The notes under the pieces: model-generated
The model's database searches: none
Told to the model about the DNA's origin: nothing
What the model saw: the letters and a program-made list of their open reading frames with translations, nothing else
Shown: positions 1-9,325 of the stretch, piece by piece
How the letters are laid out: every line of letters starts with the position of its first letter
Numbering within the stretch: the first letter of the stretch is position 1
Program-made: the position numbers and the translations under genes
DNA from: Polynucleobacter victoriensis
GTDB taxonomy: Bacteria > Pseudomonadota > Gammaproteobacteria > Burkholderiales > Burkholderiaceae
DNA: 64,000 nucleotides
Reading direction: 5' to 3'
Assembly (NCBI RefSeq): GCF_900187875.1
Contig: NZ_FYEX01000001.1
Span: forward strand, 372,001-436,000

Positions 1-516
1 ATAGACATTGAAATAACGGAAACCAACGACTTGGGCAGTGGTTGCTTTTTCAGCAAAACGCTTGCGCACCACCTGATCAAATAAAAACTTTGAATAGCCA
101 TAAACGTTCAAAGGCTTCTCAAATTGACGTTCTTCTTTAAAGGTATCAGAACCACCATAAGTAGCAGCAGATGATGCATATAAGAAAGGAACTTTTTGAG
201 CAGTACAAATATCTAACAAATCCATGGAGTAGCGGAAGTTATTCGCCATCATGTATTTGCCATCTGTTTCCATGGTATCTGAGCATGCGCCCTCATGGAA
301 AATAGCTGTGACTTTGCCAAATTTCCCCCTGGCAAAAGCTTCGACAAATTCTGACTTATCTAGGTAATCAACAATATCCAAATCTGCCAAGTTGCGGTAT
401 TTGTCAGCTGGTTGCAGTTCATCAACAGCAATCACATCTTTGATACCTTTGGCATTGAGCGCCTGAACTAAATTAGCTCCAATAAAACCAGCTGCGCCAG
501 TCACAATATATGTCAT
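1..516 (-). CDS. hldD: ADP-L-glycero-D-manno-heptose-6-epimerase (partial, N-terminal 172 residues)
   Basis: The last step of ADP-heptose synthesis for the LPS inner core: a cytoplasmic NADP-dependent sugar-nucleotide epimerase of the short-chain dehydrogenase family. Translating the minus strand from the ATG at 514-516 gives a protein starting MTYIVTGAAGFIGANL, a Rossmann dinucleotide site, and later the catalytic YxxxK motif (YGYSK). The gene runs off the left edge, so the C-terminal half is missing here. Its start codon overlaps the stop of the upstream heptose kinase gene (ATGA), which implies translational coupling. It is the last visible gene of the long gyrA-to-hldD minus-strand unit. 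Confidence 0.95.
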   Translation of the reverse strand, partial: MTYIVTGAAGFIGANLVQALNAKGIKDVIAVDELQPADKYRNLADLDIVDYLDKSEFVEAFARGKFGKVTAIFHEGACSDTMETDGKYMMANNFRYSMDLLDICTAQKVPFLYASSAATYGGSDTFKEERQFEKPLNVYGYSKFLFDQVVRKRFAEKATTAQVVGFRYFNVY

Positions 517-1454
517 TGCAATTCCTCTAACGATACAGTTGCCGTACCTAACTTTCCAACCACAATACCACCGGCTTTATTAGCCAATTTCATGGCTTGA
601 CCTGCAGGCCATTTCGCAGCCAATGCAACAGCCATTGCTGCAATAACTGTGTCCCCTGCACCAGATACATCATAAACTTCTCTAGCATCCGCTTTTACAT
701 GCTCAACGCCCTGAGCGGTAAACAAACTCATACCCTCTTCAGAGCGAGTTAACAATAAAGCATCTAGCTTTAATTTTTCTCTCAATGCTTGAGCTCTAGC
801 AGTTAAATCCGCCTCATCCTTCCAACGCCCCACAACTTGCCTTAACTCAGAGCGATTAGGTGTGATGATTGATGCACCTTCATACTTGCTGTAGTCATCC
901 CCCTTAGGATCAACTAGTACAACCTTACCGGCTGCTCGTGCAGCAGCAATCATTTTGGTGACATGAGTTAAGCCACCCTTACCGTAGTCAGACAAAATAA
1001 CTGCATCAACTTCAGGCAATAGAGATTGGAATTGCTCCAATTTATTTAGGAGCGCTTCATGTGTTGGCGCTTTTTCAAAGTCCAAACGAATTAATTGTTG
1101 TTGACGTGCCACCACACGCAGTTTAACCGTCGTCGGCAAACTTGGGTCTCGTTGTAAATAGCTATTAACGCCCTGGGCTTTTAACAACTCTTCCACCCTG
1201 CGACCAGGCTCATCATCACCCACAACGCCCAAAATAGAAATTTTGGCTCCAATGCTCGCTGCATTGCGCGCCACGTTAGCAGCACCACCCAAACGCTCAT
1301 CGTCTTTGCTAACAAGTACTACTGGCACAGGAGCTTCCGGCGAAATTCTTTCGGTATCACCAAACCAGTAGCGATCTAACATCACATCACCAACAACTAG
1401 CAATCGTGCTTGGCGAAATTGTTGAATATCAGCAGCAGTTAATCGGATGTCCAT
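513..1454 (-). CDS. hldA: D-glycero-beta-D-manno-heptose-7-phosphate kinase (kinase-only HldE/RfaE1)
   Basis: Phosphorylates heptose-7-phosphate at O-1 in the ADP-heptose pathway for LPS core. At 313 residues it is a PfkB/ribokinase fold alone. The C-terminal glycine- and aspartate-rich anion-hole motif is visible (DVSGAGDTV), as is an N-terminal GGAANVARN substrate-binding segment. The E. coli HldE protein is a fusion with an adenylyltransferase of about 160 residues that is absent here, as is usual in betaproteobacteria, where that activity is encoded separately (rfaE2/hldC, not in this window). The stop overlaps the hldD start by the ATGA arrangement. Also called rfaE1. Confidence 0.94.
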   Translation of the reverse strand: MDIRLTAADIQQFRQARLLVVGDVMLDRYWFGDTERISPEAPVPVVLVSKDDERLGGAANVARNAASIGAKISILGVVGDDEPGRRVEELLKAQGVNSYLQRDPSLPTTVKLRVVARQQQLIRLDFEKAPTHEALLNKLEQFQSLLPEVDAVILSDYGKGGLTHVTKMIAAARAAGKVVLVDPKGDDYSKYEGASIITPNRSELRQVVGRWKDEADLTARAQALREKLKLDALLLTRSEEGMSLFTAQGVEHVKADAREVYDVSGAGDTVIAAMAVALAAKWPAGQAMKLANKAGGIVVGKLGTATVSLEELQ

Positions 1455-1501
1455 GGCGTTATTTTCTACTTGGTTTATTTAATATTTATGACTATATGAC
1501 A

Positions 1502-2716
1502 TTACATCGATGGACCTGATGGCGCAGCACCCTCACCACGTCTCGGTGAATAAGATTCCCAATGATTACAACCAGGGCATTGCCAATAAAAACGTCTGGC
1601 TCTAAAACCACAATTGCCACACGTATATCTAGCTAAAGTATTGGTTCTTTGTTTAAGTAAGCCATAAGAGGCTTTGAATTCTTGGGCAGCTTTGTCATTT
1701 TGCGCAACTTCAGCCAAAGTTAAACGCGCTTGCACACGCAGTGCCATTGCACTCAAACTAGGTGTATGACGCATTACTTCGTTCATCAACGCCTCTGCTT
1801 GAGGTACTCCACGCAAAGCCATCACATGCTTAAACGTAATGTCCAATAGCTCCCCACCAGCTTGGGTTTTTAAGGCATCCACTAAAACTTGCAGGCCCTC
1901 ATCTGCTTTTGAGAGAGCTTTGTGTACATCAATCCAACGATCAGCCACCAAAGCTAAATAAGCCGGATGATTCTGCGCAATCAAAGACCATGTCGCCACA
2001 GCCTTTTCCAATTGGTTTTGCGCAACAAAACAATCGCCACGCAAAATAGTTGCTCTTGGGTGGCTAGGCACAGACTGCATCGCCAAATCAATGTGGCGCT
2101 CAGCTGTAGCAATGTCTTTACGTCGCAAAGCCTCCTCTGCCAACTCACAATTAAAGTGAGCAATTTCTTTTTGGCGACTCTTACCTTGTAACACCTCTAA
2201 CTCATTCGAAGAGATGATGGCTTTTGCCCAGTCTTTTTCAACCTGGTACATCTCTAATAAACTTTCTTTAGCAGGAATGCCATATTTACTATCTGTACCA
2301 ACTCGATTGAGTGATGTTTCTGCGCGATCCAATAGACCTGCACGCAAAAAGTCTCTACCTAATTCATAGGCGGCATGATCGCGATGTCTTGAGGGTAAAT
2401 CTTCACGATTAGCTAAATGTTGATGCACACGGATCGCACGCTCTGTTTCACCACGGCGCCTAAATAAACTGCCTAAAGCAAAATGAAGCTCTGTTGTTTC
2501 TGGGTCCAGTTGCGCGATTTGCACCAAAGCATCAATGGCTTTATCTGGTTCTTCATTTAAAAGAAGGTTCAGACCCTTAAAGGTTGATTTTTGTTGCGCT
2601 AAGCGCTCAATTTCGTTTTCGCGTTTTTCTAAACGCATATCCCAACGCGCACCTACCCAACCCAAAGCAAATACGATTGGTAGAGCAAATAGCCACCAGG
2701 TTTCGATCTGTAACAC
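1502..2716 (-). CDS. lapB: Lipopolysaccharide assembly protein LapB (YciM)
   Basis: An inner-membrane-anchored TPR protein that, in the E. coli family, directs LpxC to FtsH proteolysis and so sets LPS synthesis. Visible are an N-terminal membrane helix (about residues 5-22, ending at an Arg-rich cytoplasmic stretch), a run of TPR-like helices through about residue 350, and a C-terminal rubredoxin-like metal site with two CxxC pairs (CGNCGF and CPGC, near residues 366-383). At 404 residues it has the family length. The start is a GTG codon two bases after the lapA stop, so the two are surely co-transcribed. The C-terminal tail after the metal site is short and Gly/Pro-rich. Confidence 0.95.
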   Translation of the reverse strand: MLQIETWWLFALPIVFALGWVGARWDMRLEKRENEIERLAQQKSTFKGLNLLLNEEPDKAIDALVQIAQLDPETTELHFALGSLFRRRGETERAIRVHQHLANREDLPSRHRDHAAYELGRDFLRAGLLDRAETSLNRVGTDSKYGIPAKESLLEMYQVEKDWAKAIISSNELEVLQGKSRQKEIAHFNCELAEEALRRKDIATAERHIDLAMQSVPSHPRATILRGDCFVAQNQLEKAVATWSLIAQNHPAYLALVADRWIDVHKALSKADEGLQVLVDALKTQAGGELLDITFKHVMALRGVPQAEALMNEVMRHTPSLSAMALRVQARLTLAEVAQNDKAAQEFKASYGLLKQRTNTLARYTCGNCGFRARRFYWQCPGCNHWESYSPRRGEGAAPSGPSM

Positions 2717-2718
2717 GA

Positions 2719-2967
2719 TTATGAGTGAGGTTGTTTGTTTTGTTTAAAGCGGCGCAAAGAAATGCCACTTAATAAAGTGAGCAAAATGCCCAAAACAAAT
2801 GCAATGAATAAAACTAATATGAGAGGTAAATCCCAGATCAACCCAGGAATTAACTGAAAACTAATTTCTTGAGTATTGCCTAAAGCTAGTAATACCAAGA
2901 GTATAAAAATAATGATTCGTCCAATGATCCGCAAAGCTCTGAATGCGGCATTCAGAAACGCGGTCAT
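2719..2967 (-). CDS. lapA: Lipopolysaccharide assembly protein LapA-like (DUF1049)
   Basis: A small 82-residue inner-membrane protein with two predicted transmembrane helices (about residues 12-32 and 45-68) separated by a short loop, ending in a basic tail (RRFKQNKQ). This size and topology, and its place immediately before lapB, match LapA/YciS, which works with LapB in LPS assembly control. Its start overlaps the ihfB stop by four bases (ATGA). Confidence 0.88.
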   Translation of the reverse strand: MTAFLNAAFRALRIIGRIIIFILLVLLALGNTQEISFQLIPGLIWDLPLILVLFIAFVLGILLTLLSGISLRRFKQNKQPHS

Positions 2968-3272
2968 TCTTTAGATTCGTCTTTCTTAGGAAAATCAACG
3001 CGCTCTCTCAACTCTTTACCCGGTTTGAAATGAGGCACGTGCTTTTCAGGAACCATCACAGTAGCGCCAGATTTAGGATTGCGACCCTGACGTGGCGGAC
3101 GGTGATGCATCACAAAACTACCAAAGCCGCGTAACTCAATACGTTTACCTTCAGCCAAGGCTTGTGACATGGTGTCGAGCAATGTTTTTACGGCCAACTC
3201 AACATCACGCGGCAATAGCTGCGGGAATGCCTGAGCCAAACGCTCTACCAATTCTGATCGTGTGATTGTCAT
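2964..3272 (-). CDS. ihfB: Integration host factor subunit beta
   Basis: A nucleoid-associated DNA-bending protein that forms a heterodimer with IHF alpha (not in this window). The protein reads MTITRSELVERLAQAF and carries the diagnostic RGFGSFVMHHRPPRQGRNP DNA-binding arm with its intercalating proline. An in-frame ATG nine codons upstream (3299) would add MDDLERSDS. The internal start was chosen because IHF beta proteins begin close to the TxSELxxRL segment, giving 102 residues. Its place between rpsA and lapA is the conserved proteobacterial arrangement. It is followed by a C-terminal acidic/basic tail ending KKDESKE. Confidence 0.94.
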   Translation of the reverse strand: MTITRSELVERLAQAFPQLLPRDVELAVKTLLDTMSQALAEGKRIELRGFGSFVMHHRPPRQGRNPKSGATVMVPEKHVPHFKPGKELRERVDFPKKDESKE

Positions 3273-3332
3273 TGAATCACTGCGTTCTAAATCGTCCATA
3301 ACTCAACAATATTCTTTTTTAATGGTTTTGAA

Positions 3333-3358
3333 AATCCCCATCCATGCGGATGAGGATT
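3333..3358 (-). terminator. Hairpin between rpsA and ihfB
   Basis: An 11-bp stem with a four-base loop lies just after the rpsA stop. On the minus strand all positions pair, with one U-G wobble, and TTTC follows. It could reduce read-through from rpsA or protect the rpsA mRNA 3' end. No long U tract is present, so complete termination is uncertain. Confidence 0.5.
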
Positions 3359-3380
3359 CCCCTATACATTACACCAAGTA

Positions 3381-5057
3381 TTAATTACCTTGGTTGTCCA
3401 ACTTAGCTTTTAGCAATGCGCCTAGGTTAGTAGTGCCTGCACTAGCTTCGTTCTGCAACTTGCTCATGGCTTGCTGCTGATCGGCGCTATCTTTAGCTTT
3501 GATAGACAAATTGATGCTGCGTGACTTGCGATCAACGTTGATGATCATGGCATTTACGGCATCGCCTTCTTTCAACAAATTGCGCGCATCTTCAACGCGA
3601 TCAGTTGAAATTTCAGAAGCACGTAAGTAGCCTTCAACTTCATCAGCCAACTGAATCACTGCGCCCTTAGCATCAACGCTCTTCACAGTACCGTCAACGA
3701 TGCTGCCTTTGTCGCTAGTAGATGTGTAGTTGTTGAATGGGTCACCAGACATTTGCTTGATACCCAAAGAGATACGCTCTTTTTCAACATCGATAGCCAA
3801 AACAACTGTTTCAACTTCGTCACCTTTTTTGTACTTGCGAACAGCTTCTTCGCCAGTTTCTTGCCATGACAAGTCAGACAAGTGAACTAGACCGTCGATG
3901 CCACCAGGCAAACCAATGAACACACCGAAGTCAGTAATTGACTTGATTGCGCCAGTTAGCTTCTCACCTTTTTGGTGTGTACGAGCAAACTCATCCCATG
4001 GATTAGCTTTACATTGCTTCATACCTAAGCTAATACGACGCTTGTCTTCATCGATATCAAGAACCATTACTTCAACTTCCATGCCTAGTTGAACAACTTT
4101 GCTTGGAGCAACGTTCTTGTTAGTCCAGTCCATTTCAGAAACGTGAACCAAACCTTCGATACCTGTTTCGATTTCAACGAATGAACCGTAGTCAGTTAGG
4201 TTAGTTACCTTACCGAATAAACGTGTGTTTGGTGGGTAACGACGTGCGATACCAACCCATGGATCATCGCCCAATTGTTTGATACCCAATGAAACACGGT
4301 TCTTGTCTTGATCGTACTTAAGAATCTTAGCTGTCACCTCTTGACCAACAGTCAACATTTCGCTTGGGTGACGAACACGACGCCATGCCAAATCAGTAAT
4401 GTGCAACAAGCCGTCAACACCACCTAGATCCACGAATGCACCGTAGTCAGTGATGTTCTTAACGATACCTTGAACCACAGTACCTTCTTTAAGGTTAGCA
4501 AGCAACTTAGCGCGCTCTTCACCTTGGCTAGCTTCAACAACCGCACGACGTGACAACACAACGTTGTTACGCTTACGGTCAAGCTTGATAACTTTGAATT
4601 CCATTGTTTTGCCTTCGTATGGAGACGTATCCTTGATAGGACGTGTATCCAACAAAGAGCCTGGCAAGAAGGCACGGATGCCATTTACCATCACAGTCAA
4701 ACCACCTTTTACTTTGCCAGTTACAGCACCAGTAACGAGTTCGCCTTGTTCCAAGGCCTTCTCTAGGTTCAACCAAGAAGCTAAACGCTTAGCTTTGTCA
4801 CGTGACAACACGGTGTCACCGTAACCGTTTTCTAGGGCATCAATCGCCACAGAAACGAAATCGCCAGGTTGTACTTCAACTTCACCTTGATCGTTAAGGA
4901 ATTCCTCAACAGAGATAAAAGCTTCAGATTTCAAACCGGCATTTACAACCACGAAGTTGTGATCAATACGCACAACTTCAGCGGAAATAACTTGACCAGC
5001 CTTCATATTAGAGCGGGCTAGGGATTCTTCAAATAGAGCTGCAAAAGATTCAGACAT
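3381..5057 (-). CDS. rpsA: 30S ribosomal protein S1
   Basis: Binds mRNA on the small ribosomal subunit and helps initiate translation of structured or weak-SD messages. At 558 residues it has the full six-S1-domain layout. Repeated S1 signatures such as DYGAFVDLGGVDGLLH, DYGSFVEIETGIEGLVH and DFGVFIGLPGGIDGLVH are spread from about residue 190 onward, after two divergent ribosome-binding S1 domains at the N-terminus. It lies between cmk and ihfB, as in most proteobacteria. The start lacks an obvious Shine-Dalgarno sequence and is preceded by a hairpin, in line with S1 autoregulating its own translation. Confidence 0.97.
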   Translation of the reverse strand: MSESFAALFEESLARSNMKAGQVISAEVVRIDHNFVVVNAGLKSEAFISVEEFLNDQGEVEVQPGDFVSVAIDALENGYGDTVLSRDKAKRLASWLNLEKALEQGELVTGAVTGKVKGGLTVMVNGIRAFLPGSLLDTRPIKDTSPYEGKTMEFKVIKLDRKRNNVVLSRRAVVEASQGEERAKLLANLKEGTVVQGIVKNITDYGAFVDLGGVDGLLHITDLAWRRVRHPSEMLTVGQEVTAKILKYDQDKNRVSLGIKQLGDDPWVGIARRYPPNTRLFGKVTNLTDYGSFVEIETGIEGLVHVSEMDWTNKNVAPSKVVQLGMEVEVMVLDIDEDKRRISLGMKQCKANPWDEFARTHQKGEKLTGAIKSITDFGVFIGLPGGIDGLVHLSDLSWQETGEEAVRKYKKGDEVETVVLAIDVEKERISLGIKQMSGDPFNNYTSTSDKGSIVDGTVKSVDAKGAVIQLADEVEGYLRASEISTDRVEDARNLLKEGDAVNAMIINVDRKSRSINLSIKAKDSADQQQAMSKLQNEASAGTTNLGALLKAKLDNQGN

Positions 5058-5074
5058 GAGTTTTCACTATAAAG

Positions 5075-5093
5075 CCGTCAAAAGACTTGACGG
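5075..5093 (-). promoter_or_regulatory. rpsA leader hairpin
   Basis: A perfect 7-bp inverted repeat (CCGTCAA / TTGACGG, 5-base loop) ends 17 bases before the rpsA ATG. The segment between the stem and the ATG (TTTATAGTGAAAACTC on the coding strand, with one G from the stem edge) has no purine-rich SD. Structured, SD-poor rpsA leaders are the known site of S1 autoregulation in gammaproteobacteria. The same role here is inference. Confidence 0.4.
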
Positions 5094-5160
5094 GTTAGAT
5101 TGCACATACCAGTACTCGCGTGGCAAGGACTGGCTCCTAAATTCCCTCTGTAACACCTAA

Positions 5161-5847
5161 CTAGTTTTGACTAGCTTGATGCCACTTCAGAACCTGATTC
5201 ACCGCCTCTTCAATCGTCATCGACGTGGTGTCGAGATGGTGAGCCCCTTCAACAGCTTTTAGTGGCGATTGACTGCGATTTGCATCGCGGGCATCTCGAT
5301 CACGTAAATCCTGCAAAAGGACGTCTATATTAGCAGAAAAGCCCTTAGCTATCAATTGTTTATAGCGTCTGTCGGCTCTAGCCTCAGCACTTGCAGTCAA
5401 AAACACCTTGGTCACTGCATCCGTAAAAATTACGCTGGCCATATCTCGGCCATCAGCCACCAAACCCGGTTTTTGTCTAAATGCCTGCTGCCTTGCCACC
5501 AAAGCTTGGCGAACACCTGTGTGAACTGCCACCTCAGAGGCACGCTTACCCATTTCTTCTTGGCGAATCTGATCACTCACATCCTCGCCATCCAAAATAA
5601 CTCTATCTTCTTGAAAAATAACGTTTAAATTTTTAGCAATGGGGATTAAATCAGATTCAGAGGCCGTAGAAATACCGCGCTTAAAGCTAGCCAAACCGAC
5701 CAAACGATACAAAGCCCCACTATCTAAATAGTGATATCCCAAACGCTTTGCCACCTGCTGAGCAACCGTCCCTTTTCCCGAGGCAGTTGGTCCATCAATG
5801 GCAATTACAGGAATATTGGAGCTATTAATTTCAGTCATTTGTGGCAT
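5161..5847 (-). CDS. cmk: Cytidylate kinase
   Basis: Phosphorylates CMP and dCMP to the diphosphates using ATP, in the cytoplasm. The N-terminus holds the P-loop GPTASGKGT (about residues 19-27), followed by the NMP-binding segment LDSGALYRL and, later, the family motif VADGRDMASVIF. The length of 228 residues is normal. It sits between aroA and rpsA, a conserved order. About 115 bases separate it from the aroA stop, so it may have its own promoter as well as read-through. Confidence 0.96.
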   Translation of the reverse strand: MPQMTEINSSNIPVIAIDGPTASGKGTVAQQVAKRLGYHYLDSGALYRLVGLASFKRGISTASESDLIPIAKNLNVIFQEDRVILDGEDVSDQIRQEEMGKRASEVAVHTGVRQALVARQQAFRQKPGLVADGRDMASVIFTDAVTKVFLTASAEARADRRYKQLIAKGFSANIDVLLQDLRDRDARDANRSQSPLKAVEGAHHLDTTSMTIEEAVNQVLKWHQASQN

Positions 5848-5961
5848 TTCTTAGTGTTGACAGTGACTTTATCAGTCTTTTATTTTTTATAAATATTTCT
5901 TAATGTGAAACGATGGCAGGCTTTTTTTGAAGCTTTTCAGGCGAAATTAAGCTGCCAAAGC

Positions 5962-7284
5962 TTACTTTTTAGCAACTTTCGCAAACTCTTGAAAGTACTC
6001 AGGGAAAGTTTTTGCCACACAAGTTGGCTCATTAATACGCACCTTGAGTGGTCCAAAAGCAGCCAGTGAGAAACACATGGCCATGCGATGGTCGTCATAA
6101 GTATCAATACCATCAACAGGCGTTGCCCATTGTTTAGGTGGCGTCACTTCGATATAGTCATCAGCCGCTTTAACAGTAGCGCCCATTTTTTGAAGCTCTT
6201 TAGCCATCGCAGCGATGCGATCAGTTTCTTTAACCTTCCAACTAGCAATACCCGTTAACTTGGTTGCGCCTTCTGCAAACAAACCTGCTACCGCCAAAGT
6301 CATTGCCGCATCAGGAATAGCCAAACAATCTAGTTCGATACCCTTCAATTTGCCATTAGGTGTATTCACACCATGGACCTCAATCCAATCATCGCCGGAT
6401 GTCACTTTGGCACCCATTTGAGCCAGAGCCTGCGCAAAAGCAACGTCACCTTGTATGCTGTTTTTTCCAACACCAGTGACCCTGACAGGTCCACCTGCAA
6501 TCGCCCCAGCAGCTAAAAAATAGGATGCTGAAGATGCGTCACCCTCCACATACAAAGTTCCTGGACTTGCATAAGGCTTCCCTGAATTAGCAGGAATATA
6601 AAAACGCTGCCAGTTGTCATTACGAACATCTACACCAAAACGACTCATTAATTTGAGCGTGATATCAATGTAAGGCTTAGAAATTAACTCGCCCACCACC
6701 TCAATACATATCTCATTGTTTGCCACCAATGGCAAAGACATGAGTAGCGCAGTTAAGAACTGACTAGATACATCACCGCGCACTTTGATGATTTCATTGG
6801 TACGTATCTGACCCTTTGAGAGTTTTAGAGGTGGATAACCTTCATTTTGCTCATAGGCAACCTGAGCACCCACCATACGCAACCCATCGACCAAATCACC
6901 AATAGGTCTCTCATGCATGCGGGGCACACCATGCAAACGATAGTCGCCACCCAAGATGGCCAACGCAGCAGTTAAAGGTCGAATCGCTGTGCCAGCATTA
7001 CCCATGAATAAATCAGCTTGATCTTTAGGCAACTTACCTGAGCAACCATGCACAACGCAATCGCCATCCGTCTCATCAACATCAACGCCCAAGGTCTTCA
7101 AAGCTGCGCGCATCACGCGCGTGTCATCAGCATCCAACAAACCCTTTAAGCGAGTAGTACCCGAGGCTAGAGCTGATAAAAGTAATACGCGATTAGAAAT
7201 ACTTTTTGATCCCGGTAGAGCAACCGCACCCTCAGCTTTTGCAAAAGGTCCAACTTCAATGTAATCAAGAACTGCAGAACTCAT
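5962..7284 (-). CDS. aroA: 3-phosphoshikimate 1-carboxyvinyltransferase (EPSP synthase)
   Basis: The sixth step of the shikimate pathway, joining phosphoenolpyruvate to shikimate-3-phosphate. Signature segments are LPGSKSISNR near the N-terminus, GNAGTAIRPLTA (PEP site, of the type called class I, glyphosate-sensitive) and DDHRMAMCF near the C-terminus. An ATG five codons upstream (7299) is in frame, but the SD-like GGAAGG lies between the two ATGs. The downstream start is therefore preferred, giving 440 residues and a TAATG overlap with the tyrA stop. Confidence 0.96.
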   Translation of the reverse strand: MSSAVLDYIEVGPFAKAEGAVALPGSKSISNRVLLLSALASGTTRLKGLLDADDTRVMRAALKTLGVDVDETDGDCVVHGCSGKLPKDQADLFMGNAGTAIRPLTAALAILGGDYRLHGVPRMHERPIGDLVDGLRMVGAQVAYEQNEGYPPLKLSKGQIRTNEIIKVRGDVSSQFLTALLMSLPLVANNEICIEVVGELISKPYIDITLKLMSRFGVDVRNDNWQRFYIPANSGKPYASPGTLYVEGDASSASYFLAAGAIAGGPVRVTGVGKNSIQGDVAFAQALAQMGAKVTSGDDWIEVHGVNTPNGKLKGIELDCLAIPDAAMTLAVAGLFAEGATKLTGIASWKVKETDRIAAMAKELQKMGATVKAADDYIEVTPPKQWATPVDGIDTYDDHRMAMCFSLAAFGPLKVRINEPTCVAKTFPEYFQEFAKVAKK

Positions 7285-8174
7285 TAACGACCTTCCCACT
7301 TTTGACGTTCTGCACTGGCTCTTGTAAAAGCTTTTAATAAAGCATCGCCATCTTCTTTAGCAATCGTGTCTCTTAATAATTTGGTGAGATTGAGATACTT
7401 ATCCAGCTCTTTTAGAACGGCTGTTTTATTAGCCAGACAAATGTCACGCCACATTTCTGGGCTAGAAGCTGCAATCCGCGTGAAATCTCTAAACCCAGCG
7501 CCTGCATGACCCAACTTAACATTGGCATCCTCAGAATTTGCCACCTGAAGCATCAAGGCAAAAGATAGAACATGCGGTAAATGAGAAATCGACGCAAACA
7601 CCGCATCATGCTGCAAGGCTGACATTTTGTGAGTCACGGCACCCGTTGCCAACCAAAACTCATTGATAGCATCAACTGCTGGAGGAATGTTTTCTTGTAA
7701 CGGGCAAATAATGACTTCTTTACCTTGGTACAAATCTTCTTTAGCTGCAGTTGCGCCATGCTGTGCTCCACCAGCAATTGGATGAGCCGGTATGAATTGC
7801 GCCACTTTGTCACCTAAGGCAGTTTTAGCAGCCATGATGACATCTGATTTAGTGCTACCTGCATCAGTGATTAATGCATTGGCTTTAATGTGAGGCTCAA
7901 TCGCATGAAGGATTGAGAATGTTTGCGCAACAGGCACACACACCACAATCACATCAGCTTCTTTAGCGCACTCCTCAAGACTAACCGCCTGGTCAATGGC
8001 GCCGATCTTAAGAGCCTCATCTAAATTTGTTTGTGAACGACCAACACCTAAGACTCGATCAAAAGCCTTGGCTTTTTTTTGCGCCAAACCAATCGATGCA
8101 CCAATTAAGCCAACACCAATAATGCCCAAAGTTAATGGGGCATTGGCAGAAGGATTTTTTTGAGTAGCGTTCAT
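7284..8174 (-). CDS. tyrA: Prephenate dehydrogenase
   Basis: Oxidatively decarboxylates prephenate to 4-hydroxyphenylpyruvate on the way to tyrosine. The 296-residue protein opens with an NAD(P)-binding Rossmann motif (GIIGVGLIGASIGLA, from about residue 18). It also shows the family active-site segment HPIAGGAQHG and an SHLPHVLSFAL helix. It has no fused chorismate mutase or ACT domain, so it is the monofunctional form. It overlaps hisC upstream and aroA downstream by single bases (TAATG junctions), indicating translational coupling. Confidence 0.95.
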   Translation of the reverse strand: MNATQKNPSANAPLTLGIIGVGLIGASIGLAQKKAKAFDRVLGVGRSQTNLDEALKIGAIDQAVSLEECAKEADVIVVCVPVAQTFSILHAIEPHIKANALITDAGSTKSDVIMAAKTALGDKVAQFIPAHPIAGGAQHGATAAKEDLYQGKEVIICPLQENIPPAVDAINEFWLATGAVTHKMSALQHDAVFASISHLPHVLSFALMLQVANSEDANVKLGHAGAGFRDFTRIAASSPEMWRDICLANKTAVLKELDKYLNLTKLLRDTIAKEDGDALLKAFTRASAERQKWEGR

Positions 8175-9313
8175 TAATTAAGAATCTTTTTAAGAGCTTC
8201 AATAAATGCCTGGTTTTCCTCAGGCAATCCAATAGAAATACGTAACCACTCTGGTAACCCATAGTTACCAACGGGTCTAACAATGACACCCGCTTTTAAT
8301 AACTCCAAATTTACTTTAGCACCAGCATTAACATCATCGCCAACTTTAACCAAAACAAAATTGCCAGAAGATGGTAAATAACGCAATCCCATTTGCTCAA
8401 ATGCTGCGGTTAGCTGAGCATAACCGGCACGATTTAACTCATAGCATTTCTTTAAAAACTCAACGTCAGCCAAGGCCGCAATAGCTGCTGCCTGAGCCAA
8501 GCTATTAACGTTAAACGGTTGACGAATACGATTTAATAAATCAGTGATGTTGTTTTGCGCAACACCATAACCAATGCGCAAACCTGCTAAACCATATGCC
8601 TTAGAGAAACTTCTCGACACAATTACATTCGGGTATTTGCGCACCCAAGCAATTGCATCATATTGCTGCTCAGGGGTTAAGAATTCGTTATAGGCTTCAT
8701 CAATAACAACCACTACGTTACTTGGAACCTGCTCTAAAAATGTCTCAATCTCTTTAGCAGGTAAAAAAGTCCCGGTTGGATTATTTGGATTGGCCACAAA
8801 CACTAGACGAGTTTTTGATGTGATAGCCTTCAACATGGCAGGTAAATCATGGCCATAGTCTTTTGTCGCAGGCACTTCAATCGCTTTTCCACCAACCGCT
8901 TGAGTAGCTAGTGGATAAACAGCAAAAGCATGTTTTGAAAAAACTACCTCATCACCCTCTTTAGCAACTGCTCTAGCAGTCAACTCCAAAATGTCATTAC
9001 TACCATTACCCAAAGTGATCCACTCAAATGGCACATTAAGTTTTTTGGCTAGGGCATTTTTTAAATCAAAACCATTAGAGTCTGGATAGCGACCCAAATC
9101 TTCAGCAGCTTTGGCCATCGCTTTTTTTGCAGATTCAGGCATACCCAGTGGGTTTTCATTAGAGGCCAACTTAACAATCTTGCCCTCATCCAAACCAAAC
9201 TCGCGCACCACCTCACTAATCGGTTTACCACCGACATAAGGGGCAATAGCACGCACATGGCTTAAACCAATGACTCGCCCATCAACTTGTCCAACATCGT
9301 TGGCCATGATCAA
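8174..9313 (-). CDS. hisC: Histidinol-phosphate / aromatic aminotransferase
   Basis: A PLP-dependent fold-type I aminotransferase of the HisC family. Visible are the substrate-binding segment LASNENPLG, ANPNNPTG, DEAYNEF and the PLP lysine in SRSFSKAYGLAGLRIGYG (about residue 238). Its place between pheA and tyrA, away from other his genes, suggests that it mainly transaminates phenylpyruvate and 4-hydroxyphenylpyruvate; this is inference, and many genomes carry a second hisC in the his operon. The start MIMAND has a second possible ATG two codons later. Confidence 0.93.
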   Translation of the reverse strand: MIMANDVGQVDGRVIGLSHVRAIAPYVGGKPISEVVREFGLDEGKIVKLASNENPLGMPESAKKAMAKAAEDLGRYPDSNGFDLKNALAKKLNVPFEWITLGNGSNDILELTARAVAKEGDEVVFSKHAFAVYPLATQAVGGKAIEVPATKDYGHDLPAMLKAITSKTRLVFVANPNNPTGTFLPAKEIETFLEQVPSNVVVVIDEAYNEFLTPEQQYDAIAWVRKYPNVIVSRSFSKAYGLAGLRIGYGVAQNNITDLLNRIRQPFNVNSLAQAAAIAALADVEFLKKCYELNRAGYAQLTAAFEQMGLRYLPSSGNFVLVKVGDDVNAGAKVNLELLKAGVIVRPVGNYGLPEWLRISIGLPEENQAFIEALKKILN

Positions 9314-9325
9314 TCTTTCTAAAAT

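Noticed and set aside
4424..4824. Open frames on both strands inside rpsA
   Set aside because: Shadow frames caused by the biased codon use of a highly expressed gene; no ribosome site or recognisable domain.
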